Of a stretch of 42,797 nt of DNA, positions 1-7,662 are shown in pieces. Within the stretch, counting starts at the first letter, position 1; every line of letters begins with the position of its first letter. Source of the stretch: an uncultured Bacteroidales bacterium (lineage in GTDB: Bacteria; Bacteroidota; Bacteroidia; Bacteroidales; Bacteroidaceae); NCBI GenBank assembly GCA_902766625.1, contig CACXEH010000045.1, positions 1-42,797 of the forward strand. Direction: 5' to 3'. The translations under genes were made by a program, and so were the position numbers. The notes beneath the pieces were generated by a model. It worked only from the letters and a program-made list of their open reading frames with translations, searched no databases and had not been told where the DNA came from.

Positions 1-77
1 ACAGGATACGAAAATGGGCGTTTGAGGGCTGTTTCAATTTGTTACATGTCACATATTAACTCATAAAAAGCAAAAAG

Positions 78-299
78 ATGCCAAAATCAGGATTTGAAAT
101 CAAAAGAAGGTGCGGAATCTGCGGAAAGGTGTTTATCATCAAAACGCTCGACAGCCTCTATTGCTGCAAGAAATGTAACAAAGATCTATGAGCATCTCAA
201 GGAAACACCAAGCATAAAGAGTATAGTTACCGGCATAAAGACCAAATTGAAGCAATTATGGATTTGGCTACAGGCCTCAGAAAGTTTTTCCAAAAATAA
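78..299 (+). pseudogene. Zinc-ribbon protein remnant interrupted by an in-frame TGA
   Basis: From ATG 78 the frame reads a 37-residue start with a CxxC (RCGICGK) and a later CCKKC, as in the N-terminal zinc ribbon of small Bacteroidota DNA-binding or excisionase-like proteins. It meets TGA at 189-191. The same frame then continues open for 35 codons to TAA 297-299, and this continuation (…HKDQIEAIMDLATGLRKFF…) has normal protein composition. The simplest reading is a gene broken by one nonsense change. Alternatively it is a 37-residue micro-protein followed by non-coding sequence. The overlapping frame at 94-321 looks less protein-like and is probably a shadow. The 3' end overlaps the convergent glycosyltransferase gene by 23 bp. 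The family assignment is by recalled similarity only, and the usual helix-turn-helix part is not visible. Confidence 0.45.
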
Positions 300-1731
300 T
301 TTTAAGGAATGTGAGTACTAATATTTTCAAATCCATTAACCACGACCTATGGCCAAGGTAGTATAAATCAAGTTCCAAGCGCCGCAGCATTTTCTCCATC
401 GTATCCGTATAGCCATTGTACAGAGTTGCATAGGATGTTATGCCTGGACGTATTTGGTAAAGAAAAGCATAACGCGGATCATTCTTCATAATCTGGTCGA
501 TGTAGAACTTGCGCTCAGGGCGATAACCTATCAAGGACATGTCGCCAATGAATATGTTCCAGAGCTGTGGAAGTTCGTCCAAATGGTGCGCTCTAAGGTA
601 CTTACCAACCTTTGTTAGTCGAGGATCGTCATTGCCGTTAGCATGGCTTAGCATAGGGCCAGATTCCTCTGCATCAAGGCACATCGAACGAAACTTATAA
701 ATATTGAAAGGGCGTCCGAAGCGTCCCAATCGCTCTTGCTTGAAAATAGCCGGTCCATCATTCTCCAATTTAATGATAATATAAATGATTATCATCAGAG
801 GAGAGAATAACAACAGAGAAACAGCGGAAATCAGCAAATCAAATACACGTTTTACACATCGTTCGTAACCGGCCATTCCGTCAACAATGAAATCAGTTGC
901 ATACGCAGTCGGCTTATCTGATGGAATTCCCATAGTACCGAAAGGTTCAATGTCGATACATAAAGGCTGCAATCTCCCTTTAGCGGCAGCCCAAACTTTA
1001 GGCAGTATGCGCCGCAAGATTAGCATAGTTGATGGTCGAAAACCATTCTGGCGCAAAGCACGAAGTATGCCGCGATTGCCTCGAATAATATTCCGTAGGC
1101 TACGTGTGCTTTCTCCACCAAGTCGCATCATAACAAAAAAACGCGGTATATATTGATTACGAAGTCCTGCAACTTCAATAAACCGCAACATAAGTTCAAA
1201 GTCGGCCGATACTGCGAAACTAATGTTGAATCCTCCAAGTTGCTCAAAACATTCACGACGGACATAGAATGTAGGATGTGCTGGATGCCATCCACGGAGG
1301 AATGCCCCCGCTTCATGCTGAGAACCCTTCCATATGCGCATCACACGCGATGTTTCATCAGCTTTTACAAATTTTAAGTCTCCATATACGCAATCTACAG
1401 GCTTGCCATCCATAGCTCGGTTGATATCTTCCAAGACATGCTCATCGTGGTAGAAGTCATCAGAGTTAAGTATCCCTATGACATCGCCTGTCGCACGTGC
1501 TATAGCGCGATTCATAGAGTCGTAAATACCCTCATCTTTCTCCGAGAAAATGCGCATTCTTCCTTTACATCGAGGCTCATATTCGCGTACTACGTCCAAT
1601 GTTCCATCCTTGGAAAGCCCATCTTCAATGATTAATTCCCAGTCTTGGTGTGTCTGTCGCAGAATACTCTCTATCGTGTCACGCACGGTTGCGGCACTGT
1701 TCAACGTAGCTGTGATGATTGTTATTTTCAT
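277..1731 (-). CDS. Fused GT2 glycosyltransferase and undecaprenyl-phosphate phosphoglycosyl transferase
   Basis: This 484-residue protein has two domains. Residues 1-230 are a GT-A fold family 2 glycosyltransferase with the NSDD metal/nucleotide motif at 89-92. Residues 292-484 are a monotopic phosphoglycosyl transferase (bacterial sugar transferase family, WcaJ/PglC-like): KRVFD start, re-entrant hydrophobic helix with Ser-Pro at 310-311, basic KFRSM segment, catalytic Asp-Glu at 385-386 in LDELPQ, and GDMSLIGYRPE. The PGT half would move a sugar-1-phosphate onto undecaprenyl phosphate, and the GT half may add the next sugar, both at the inner membrane. The gene has its own promoter and lies downstream of a run of glycosyltransferases, so it probably starts the glycan built by that locus. 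The fused architecture is unusual, since the two activities are normally separate proteins. Confidence 0.9.
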   Translation of the reverse strand: MKITIITATLNSAATVRDTIESILRQTHQDWELIIEDGLSKDGTLDVVREYEPRCKGRMRIFSEKDEGIYDSMNRAIARATGDVIGILNSDDFYHDEHVLEDINRAMDGKPVDCVYGDLKFVKADETSRVMRIWKGSQHEAGAFLRGWHPAHPTFYVRRECFEQLGGFNISFAVSADFELMLRFIEVAGLRNQYIPRFFVMMRLGGESTRSLRNIIRGNRGILRALRQNGFRPSTMLILRRILPKVWAAAKGRLQPLCIDIEPFGTMGIPSDKPTAYATDFIVDGMAGYERCVKRVFDLLISAVSLLLFSPLMIIIYIIIKLENDGPAIFKQERLGRFGRPFNIYKFRSMCLDAEESGPMLSHANGNDDPRLTKVGKYLRAHHLDELPQLWNIFIGDMSLIGYRPERKFYIDQIMKNDPRYAFLYQIRPGITSYATLYNGYTDTMEKMLRRLELDLYYLGHRSWLMDLKILVLTFLKIIFGKTF

Positions 1732-1763
1732 CGGCTGTTAATGGAAGTATTTGTTAAGGTCTT

Positions 1764-1793
1764 CAAAGGTACTACAAAAAAAGAATATGCCAA
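1764..1793 (-). promoter_or_regulatory. Predicted Bacteroidota sigma-70 type promoter for the GT2-PGT gene
   Basis: On the minus strand TTG (1791-1793) is followed by 19 bp and then TACCTTTG (1764-1771), matching the Bacteroidota TTG-N19-TAnnTTTG promoter. Transcription would start near 1757, about 25 nt before the ATG. This makes the GT2-PGT gene a separate transcription unit from the operon upstream. The 170-bp gap that holds it contains no other feature I can support. Confidence 0.6.
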
Positions 1794-1901
1794 TTATTGA
1801 CCCTACTTTTTTTCAGGATCCTTTTCCGGAAGAATCAAATATTGGAAAGTGTGTCACATTTAACAGACACAGGGTTAATTCTACAAGAATACATCTGTAG
1901 A

Positions 1902-2651
1902 TTATTGTTTCAGCCAATACTGACGCTCGACCTCTGGCATTTTTTCTATGGCGTAACGCAGTGTCGTACGTGACATAATGTGAACATTTCGACGAAGAAA
2001 ATCGCGAAGCAAGTCCATGCTTACATTTTTACCCATCTCCCGAAGCATCCAACCTACAGCTTTATGCATAAGATCGTGAGAGTGGCGGAGATGAATTTCC
2101 GCATAGCGTATACAATAACCAGGGTCGCCATGACGTGAAGTCATCCATGAGCTAACAATGCTCATACGTTGTTTCCAGAGGTTATCACTGAAGGCTAGTG
2201 CATCAAGTATTTGTTTTTTTGTTGTTTTTATATTTGTCGGTACGATCAGCCATTTTCCTAATATTTTAGGTGCAGAAAGATCTACAAGATCCCAGTTGTT
2301 TGCATACTCTGCATATTTCAGATACATCTGCAATATTTCATCACGCATAACGATACTTTTTTCATCTGTCAATTTTCTCTGCGTACTATTCGCCTCAAAT
2401 TTTGACACAAGAAGCAAAAATCCGCAAAGCCTAACCTCATGCCAAGGGTTCTGCAACAATACAGGTATCTCGTTTAAAGGAATAGACTTAAATTCTTTCA
2501 CAATTTCACGAGTTTGAGGAACCTTAATTCCAAGAAAGACATCTCCAGCACCATACTCGCCTTCGCCCGTCTTGAAAAATCCCGATAATATCCGTCGCTG
2601 CTCTTCATTCTGCATTGACTTCATTCTGGAAATGATCTCATCGGCAAACAT
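1902..2651 (-). CDS. AlkD-like DNA alkylation repair protein
   Basis: The 249-residue, largely helical protein matches the HEAT-repeat DNA glycosylase family (AlkD, PF08713). These enzymes remove cationic alkylated bases such as 3-methyladenine and 7-methylguanine without base flipping. Visible signatures are GDVFLGIKVPQTR near the N-terminus, WHEVRLCGF, and NNWDLVDLSAPKILG, which carries the Trp and Asp expected in the active site. The ATG at 2651 is chosen over a GTG one codon upstream. It starts 14 bp after the stop of a glycosyltransferase gene and is probably the last gene of that operon, an odd place for a repair enzyme. Length is normal for the family. Confidence 0.88.
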   Translation of the reverse strand: MFADEIISRMKSMQNEEQRRILSGFFKTGEGEYGAGDVFLGIKVPQTREIVKEFKSIPLNEIPVLLQNPWHEVRLCGFLLLVSKFEANSTQRKLTDEKSIVMRDEILQMYLKYAEYANNWDLVDLSAPKILGKWLIVPTNIKTTKKQILDALAFSDNLWKQRMSIVSSWMTSRHGDPGYCIRYAEIHLRHSHDLMHKAVGWMLREMGKNVSMDLLRDFLRRNVHIMSRTTLRYAIEKMPEVERQYWLKQ

Positions 2652-2665
2652 CACTCACACAATTA

Positions 2666-3574
2666 TTAGAACTTTGTCGCCAATTTCCACGCTCCCGGTA
2701 TACCAATTGCAGCATAATGGTATAGAAACATAGACATATACTTACAAAAAATGCGCTGTTTTTGCAGAAGAGAAACATTGAAAAGTTGTTTGGCAAGATC
2801 TGCCCTACCCTCATGTTTTATCTTTCCCGCGATAATGGCTTTACGATAATATAAAGCATCAACATCCCTATCTTCGTCTATTTCATCACTAACGATGTCA
2901 AACACGTGGCATATCGCCTCAAAACGCTCTGAGAAGCTACTTCCGGTAATACTGTTTGCATGGGCGTATATTTTATGGAAAGACTTATCTGCAAAATATT
3001 TTATCTTAGGGTGATGCAACAGAAGTCTAATTCCAAGTTCCCAATCATTCCAATAATCGACATCCTCATTCCAACCACCAGCAAACAGAAGAAAGTTCTT
3101 ATTGATAACCATACTTTGAGTAGTCAAGAACGAAGACAATATCTGATACGACGGACGAGGCGAACAACCATAATTACGAATATGCATACCCCCATCGGCG
3201 CCGATTATTCTTGTAACATACACAAAGAGCTCTGCCTCACCATTACGGATGTCAGCATGTACCCGTTCAATGAAATCAGGGGACATCTCATCATCGGAAT
3301 CAAAAAAATAGACATAATCACACGATGCCGCCGCAAGTCCCTTGTTCCTTGCCGCACAAGCACCCCTATGGGAACATGTTTCTAATTTCACTTCACATCT
3401 GCCTATCATATCTTGTCTGAAACATTGCACCTGCCGTAACATCGCATCATCGGCAAGATTATTGACGAGAATGATTTCCTCTGGCATTTCACGCATTGCC
3501 TGAAGACTGCCCAGCATCTTGCCAAAGTTCTCCTGACGATTGTAATATGGAACAATGAGAGATAAGCTTTTCAT
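2666..3574 (-). CDS. GT2 family glycosyltransferase
   Basis: This 302-residue protein opens with the GT-A signature LSLIVPYYNRQENFGKML and carries FFDSDDEMSPDFI, whose acidic cluster binds metal and nucleotide sugar. It probably transfers one sugar to a lipid-linked glycan on the cytoplasmic side of the inner membrane. The start at 3574 gives an ATGA overlap with the preceding gene and begins right at the family motif; a longer reading from 3610 would add 12 unlikely residues. The donor and acceptor sugars cannot be told from sequence. Late gene of the minus-strand glycan operon, followed by the AlkD-like gene. Confidence 0.88.
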   Translation of the reverse strand: MKSLSLIVPYYNRQENFGKMLGSLQAMREMPEEIILVNNLADDAMLRQVQCFRQDMIGRCEVKLETCSHRGACAARNKGLAAASCDYVYFFDSDDEMSPDFIERVHADIRNGEAELFVYVTRIIGADGGMHIRNYGCSPRPSYQILSSFLTTQSMVINKNFLLFAGGWNEDVDYWNDWELGIRLLLHHPKIKYFADKSFHKIYAHANSITGSSFSERFEAICHVFDIVSDEIDEDRDVDALYYRKAIIAGKIKHEGRADLAKQLFNVSLLQKQRIFCKYMSMFLYHYAAIGIPGAWKLATKF

Positions 3575-4362
3575 AACCGTATGTAAATAATACCATATGT
3601 CATATGCCATAGCAAAGATATCGGATTATGCTTTAAAGCATGGACAATGGCAAGTTTCAAACAGCGCAGAAAAGCACCAGACGGTCCATGCATAATGCAT
3701 AAAACTGCCCCCTTAGCACGTTGCATACGTTTGTCTGTATAGAATTGATATCTGGAGGTCGTTGCATCAGTTTCCACAATTACTTCCGGGAAATACCTGA
3801 CAGATAACCCTTGTTCGTGTGCCTGCCAGAGAAAGACCTCCTCTTCTCCGCACCCGAGTTTGGGAGAGTTAATACCAAAACGAGTATCAAACAACGGAAG
3901 GCGAGATGACTTTCTGAAAGCTATTTCCTGCGAATTATACCAATATCCCTTTGGGGTATCTTTATAATCAAAGGAGTAATTCGGGTAAGGATGCAGCGAT
4001 GTGCCCTCATGGGTCAAAGCCTGAAAACACGCAACGTCTAATGTCGGGTCTTCTGAAAATATCTGAGTTATTTTATCAAAATATACTGACTTAAACCTGG
4101 CATCATCATCGGCAAGAAGAAGAACATCGCCTGTGGCATGTGCAATAGCCATATTCCTGTTTTGCGACAGTCCTTTACCCTTGAATGTAACAAGTGTAAC
4201 ATCTGCCCTGTTATTTAACTCCGAAGGAATTTGTCGGATAAAAGAATCGTCTGAATACTGAAAACACACCAGCCATTTAATTCGTTCGTTAAACGGAAGT
4301 ATTATATCCGGTACTTTCAATATACCTTCATTATAAGTGCTGATGAGAATTTCTAATGTCAT
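3571..4362 (-). CDS. GT2-like glycosyltransferase (paralogue A)
   Basis: The 263-residue protein begins LEILISTYNEGI and has LLLADDDARF as the DxD-type motif, then GCGEEEVFLWQA, an acidic segment typical of the acceptor side of GT2 enzymes. It is clearly related to the next gene upstream (4372-5181): both share an ILIS start, a CFQYSD/CFQYTD block, GLSxxRN, a tripled Asp motif, an FGxxS/FGLGSD block and a late DKxxQRAxGA segment, so they look like an old tandem duplication. The gene starts 9 bp after the upstream stop and overlaps the downstream gene by 4 bp. The sugar transferred is unknown. Confidence 0.85.
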   Translation of the reverse strand: MTLEILISTYNEGILKVPDIILPFNERIKWLVCFQYSDDSFIRQIPSELNNRADVTLVTFKGKGLSQNRNMAIAHATGDVLLLADDDARFKSVYFDKITQIFSEDPTLDVACFQALTHEGTSLHPYPNYSFDYKDTPKGYWYNSQEIAFRKSSRLPLFDTRFGINSPKLGCGEEEVFLWQAHEQGLSVRYFPEVIVETDATTSRYQFYTDKRMQRAKGAVLCIMHGPSGAFLRCLKLAIVHALKHNPISLLWHMTYGIIYIRL

Positions 4363-4371
4363 TTGAAACTT

Positions 4372-5181
4372 TTACGAGCGCTTGCGTCTTTCTATAAAAA
4401 TACCTTGCATAATAGTTTTAAAGAAAGTAAAGAAATGCACTCTCTTTTTTCTTTTTTTATCTACAGCATATAAAAATGCTTTCCAGAGTGCCTTTTTGTT
4501 ATATACATAACTGAGAAGGGCTCCATAAGCACGCTGAACATGCTTGTCAACATAAACTAAACGTGGTATATATGTCGCAGAAGTTTTAATTATGGGAACA
4601 GGAAAATACTTCAACTGCAATCCGTTGCGCAAGGCGTCTTCCAAAAACACCTGTGTCTCAAAGCACACAAATTGGTCGGACCCCAAACCGAATCTCGTGT
4701 TAAAGGAAATGACACCTTGTATTTTTTCCCTGCGACAAACCATTTCGTATGTTAGAACCTTAAAGCGGTCTCTGAACCTTATGATGTTTTTTTCTTTTTG
4801 AGAATAATCTCTCAAAAGCTTACCGGAATAGCTTTGTGACTGAAACAGTGCAATATCCATATCATTGTTTTCAAACGTCTGACGGATACAGTCCAATGCC
4901 CCATGAAGTATGACTGTGTCATCATCAATGAAATAAACCAAATCGCCCGTTGCCATCTCTAAAAGCTGATTGCGACTACGCGACAATCCTGTCTCATTCT
5001 TCAACACTAACTTAACGTCATCATACTCTTTTAGTTCCTCTGGAATAAGCTTGAGATATTTTTCATCTGTATACTGAAAACAGATAATATATTTAACGCC
5101 CTCCTGGGCTTCGGGCAAAGCTTCTTTTATTCTGACAATCTTTTTGTCTTTTACACTGATAAGAATATCTATGGTCAACAT
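4372..5181 (-). CDS. GT2-like glycosyltransferase (paralogue B)
   Basis: This 269-residue protein has LTIDILISVKDKK at the start, GLSRSRNQLLEMATGD, the VYFIDDDTVIL metal/nucleotide motif and the ETQVFLEDAL acidic block, and it ends in a basic tail (IERRKRS). It is the paralogue of the gene immediately downstream; the two probably add related sugars or act one after the other. The start overlaps the end of the aminotransferase gene by 7 bp, which indicates translational coupling within the operon. Assignment to the GT2 superfamily is firm; specificity is not predictable. Confidence 0.83.
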   Translation of the reverse strand: MLTIDILISVKDKKIVRIKEALPEAQEGVKYIICFQYTDEKYLKLIPEELKEYDDVKLVLKNETGLSRSRNQLLEMATGDLVYFIDDDTVILHGALDCIRQTFENNDMDIALFQSQSYSGKLLRDYSQKEKNIIRFRDRFKVLTYEMVCRREKIQGVISFNTRFGLGSDQFVCFETQVFLEDALRNGLQLKYFPVPIIKTSATYIPRLVYVDKHVQRAYGALLSYVYNKKALWKAFLYAVDKKRKKRVHFFTFFKTIMQGIFIERRKRS

Positions 5182-6296
5182 TTGAATTGGTTTATTGTAT
5201 TGACAATATATTGTATTTCTGCATTATTAAGCTGTGGATGCAACGGTATACTCAATTCCTGAACGCTGATTTTTTCTGCAACAGGAAAATGTTGCTGATT
5301 GTATGCTTTAAACGCTTCTTGTTTATTAGGCAGAACCGGATAATGTATAATTGTCTCAATGCCGGCATCGGCAAGATAACATTGCAAAAGGTCACGCTGT
5401 TCGCAAAAAACGGGAAAAACGTGATAGACAGAATCACTGGTAAAAACTCCCTTATAAGGTAACATTACATGAGGATTGTTAATACCCTCGAAGTAATATA
5501 CCGCTATTTGTTGGCGAGTTCGGTTGTCTTTATCAAGCCTGTCTAATTTAAGGCTCAACACAGCTGCCTGTATCTCGTCCATTCTGGAGTTGACGCCTTG
5601 TCGCAAATGATAATATTTTTTAGATTGTCCGTAATTACCTATTTGTCGTGCCGTGAGCGCCAATTCCTCATCATTTGTCACTATTGCGCCGGCATCACCC
5701 AATGCCCCAATATTTTTCGCCGGATAGAAACTGAATGCAGCTGCATCTCCCATACTTCCGGCACGTTGGCCGGACACGTTCTTAGCGCCATGAGCCTGAG
5801 CAGCATCCTCTATAACTTTTAGATGATGTCTTCGGGCAATATCTATAATAGCGTCCACGTCACAGAGTTTGCCATAAAGATGTACACAAATGACAGCACG
5901 GGTATTAGGCGTTATCAGTAATTCCAAGTTTTTAGCATTAAGCAGATAATCATCTGGACTGATATCGCAGAACACAGGTCTCAAACCACTCTGAACAATG
6001 CTTTCTGCCGAGGCTATGAAGGTATGCGCTGGAACGATTACCTCATCGTTATCTCTCCATTGGTAGATTTGTTTGTATGCCATGAGGATAATCTTCAGCG
6101 CATCCAGGCCGTTGCCTGTGCCAATACAGTGTCGTACACCGCAATAGTTTGCAAAAGATTTCTCAAACACCCGCGTCTCCTCTCCCAACAAGAACCAACC
6201 TGACCTGATGACAGACTGTATCCTGTGAGATAATTCAGGCTCAAAACTTTGAGTAATTTTTGTCAAATCCAGATATTTAATATTCATGTCTGTCAT
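5175..6296 (-). CDS. DegT/DnrJ/EryC1/StrS family sugar aminotransferase (FdtB-like)
   Basis: The 373-residue protein is a PLP-dependent nucleotide-sugar aminotransferase. It shows GTGNGLDALKI for cofactor phosphate binding, the VPAHTFIASAESI block, VIEDAAQAHGA with the cofactor-stacking Asp, and the internal-aldimine Lys194 in SFYPAKNIGALGDAGA. Next to an FdtA-type ketoisomerase it most likely makes a dTDP-3-amino-3,6-dideoxyhexose (Fuc3N or Qui3N type) for a surface glycan. The 6296 start forms an ATGA overlap with the acyltransferase gene; an internal ATG at 6287 is also possible. The dTDP-glucose genes that would feed the pathway are not in the window. Confidence 0.9.
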   Translation of the reverse strand: MTDMNIKYLDLTKITQSFEPELSHRIQSVIRSGWFLLGEETRVFEKSFANYCGVRHCIGTGNGLDALKIILMAYKQIYQWRDNDEVIVPAHTFIASAESIVQSGLRPVFCDISPDDYLLNAKNLELLITPNTRAVICVHLYGKLCDVDAIIDIARRHHLKVIEDAAQAHGAKNVSGQRAGSMGDAAAFSFYPAKNIGALGDAGAIVTNDEELALTARQIGNYGQSKKYYHLRQGVNSRMDEIQAAVLSLKLDRLDKDNRTRQQIAVYYFEGINNPHVMLPYKGVFTSDSVYHVFPVFCEQRDLLQCYLADAGIETIIHYPVLPNKQEAFKAYNQQHFPVAEKISVQELSIPLHPQLNNAEIQYIVNTINQFKC

Positions 6297-7240
6297 ATTT
6301 TTATCAGATATTCATCATAACAGATACCACGGCCACCAAAACCCTCCTTCTGAAAGAGCAAACCTTCATTCAGCTTTGCGCCTTCATCCTCAGTTGAAAC
6401 ACCGAAATCAAAGTATTGACGCCCCTGGCAAATGTCTGAATTCAATATTGAACTTAACAGATAATCCAACGCACCTGTTTTATATCCGACATCATCAGAA
6501 GATATGTATTGTGCATGAACAACATTCTCTGTAATAAAGAGGACAGTTCCGGCAACAACTTGCATATTTTTCTCAATGGTTAAAAGCCTGATTTGATGTG
6601 GAAATAACGATTTCAAATATAGTATCTCTTTTACTGTGTGAACAGGTGTTTGCCGATGTCTTTTTTGTAGAACTTCAGTGAGTATTTTCCAGAAAGACTG
6701 CCAATGCGCTTCGTCTTCGGCTGTACTGACAGACAGTTGCGCCTTTAAGGCCTTAGCCACGCATCTTCGTCGTAGGGTCGTGAAAGGTATAGCGTGAGAT
6801 ATGTCTATTGTTGTAGACAATTTGCGATGAATCAATTCGGCGCCTTTCGCTGTAATGAAATACAGATCTTGTGATGCGGGATAAGTATGGTATATATACG
6901 GTAAAGGTTTATAATAGAGTGCATCCGCACCCATTTCCTTGGAATAATATTTGTATGCCATACTCAGCATCAAGCCAACATCTAACGACGAAGTTCTCTT
7001 ATCCCATATCAATCCGCCATATGTCAGTCCATTGTGCGAATGGATTTCGCCATTCTGAATATTCGCAGGCATGACACCTTTGAGTTTATTCTTATGATAA
7101 AACATCAGTGACGCATCCTCAAATCGGTCTTTATGGTAATCCATATAGTTGCGGTCAAAGAGAAACGTGCCGTTACAGGAATTCCTGATGCAGACATTCC
7201 AATCCTCCCTCATGTCATCGTTGTATCTTATCACTTGCAT
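6293..7240 (-). CDS. GNAT/FemAB-like acyltransferase of the amino-sugar cassette
   Basis: This 315-residue protein resembles the FemAB-like GNAT proteins found in polysaccharide loci: an N-terminal half with GTFLFDRNYMDYH and HSHNGLTYGGLIWD, and a C-terminal half with VAGTVLFI, HAQYISS and FDFGVSTEDEGAKLNEGL. It lies between the ketoisomerase (10-bp overlap) and the aminotransferase (4-bp overlap). This is where classical Fuc3NAc/Qui3NAc pathways have an N-acetyltransferase, so it probably N-acylates the 3-amino sugar. FdtC and QdtC are left-handed beta-helix enzymes; this protein shows no hexapeptide repeats, so it would be a non-homologous replacement. The acyl donor is unknown. Confidence 0.72.
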   Translation of the reverse strand: MQVIRYNDDMREDWNVCIRNSCNGTFLFDRNYMDYHKDRFEDASLMFYHKNKLKGVMPANIQNGEIHSHNGLTYGGLIWDKRTSSLDVGLMLSMAYKYYSKEMGADALYYKPLPYIYHTYPASQDLYFITAKGAELIHRKLSTTIDISHAIPFTTLRRRCVAKALKAQLSVSTAEDEAHWQSFWKILTEVLQKRHRQTPVHTVKEILYLKSLFPHQIRLLTIEKNMQVVAGTVLFITENVVHAQYISSDDVGYKTGALDYLLSSILNSDICQGRQYFDFGVSTEDEGAKLNEGLLFQKEGFGGRGICYDEYLIKI

Positions 7241-7653
7241 TTGACCTGCTTCAGATATTCATTATAATCGTTGACATAGTATTCTGTACTGTATTCTTCA
7301 TCCGAAGCGACAAAGCATACTGTACATGGAGTAAAATTGGAAAGCATACACCATACACCTGCGGGTATCACTATACCTTCTTCAGGATTATCCATGTGGT
7401 ATGTCTTGCAGAACCTGCCGTCATCGACATAGATGTCAAAAGCACCATGTAGTGGGAAAATCGCTTCCGCACATTTCCAATTGGCATGGCCTCCGCGTGT
7501 GGCATCGCGGGGAACATCGTATATCCAGAAGACTCTCTTGACCGCAAACGGGATATCTCTCCCCGCTTCCGCAAAGGTCAGATTACCCCGGTCATTCTCT
7601 CTGAAAGACTTAAGTCGTACCAGACTGCAATATGGCGTTCCCTCAACACTCAT
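7231..7653 (-). CDS. FdtA/QdtA-like cupin, putative sugar 3,4-ketoisomerase
   Basis: The 140-residue single-domain cupin belongs to the WxcM/FdtA family (PF05523), which isomerises dTDP-4-keto-6-deoxyglucose to the 3-keto sugar. It shows RVFWIYDVPRDATRGGHAN, the beta-strand PLHGAFDIYVDDG, IPAGVWCMLSNF and the C-terminal YYVNDYNEYL. The catalytic His is His56, but the second His of the usual HAH pair is Asn58, so activity or product may differ. The ATG at 7653 is preferred over a TTG three codons upstream. It begins 9 bp after the glmM stop and overlaps the acyltransferase gene. Together with the aminotransferase it supports a 3-amino-deoxyhexose pathway. Confidence 0.8.
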   Translation of the reverse strand: MSVEGTPYCSLVRLKSFRENDRGNLTFAEAGRDIPFAVKRVFWIYDVPRDATRGGHANWKCAEAIFPLHGAFDIYVDDGRFCKTYHMDNPEEGIVIPAGVWCMLSNFTPCTVCFVASDEEYSTEYYVNDYNEYLKQVKCK

Positions 7654-7662
7654 CCCGCTCAA

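Noticed and set aside
189..191. Selenocysteine recoding of the TGA in the zinc-ribbon ORF
   Set aside because: No SECIS-like hairpin is apparent just downstream, and the position is not part of a known selenoprotein motif.
94..321. 75-codon plus-strand ORF near the left edge
   Set aside because: The zinc-ribbon frame starting at 78, offset from it, has CxxC motifs and a natural continuation; this frame has no recognisable features.
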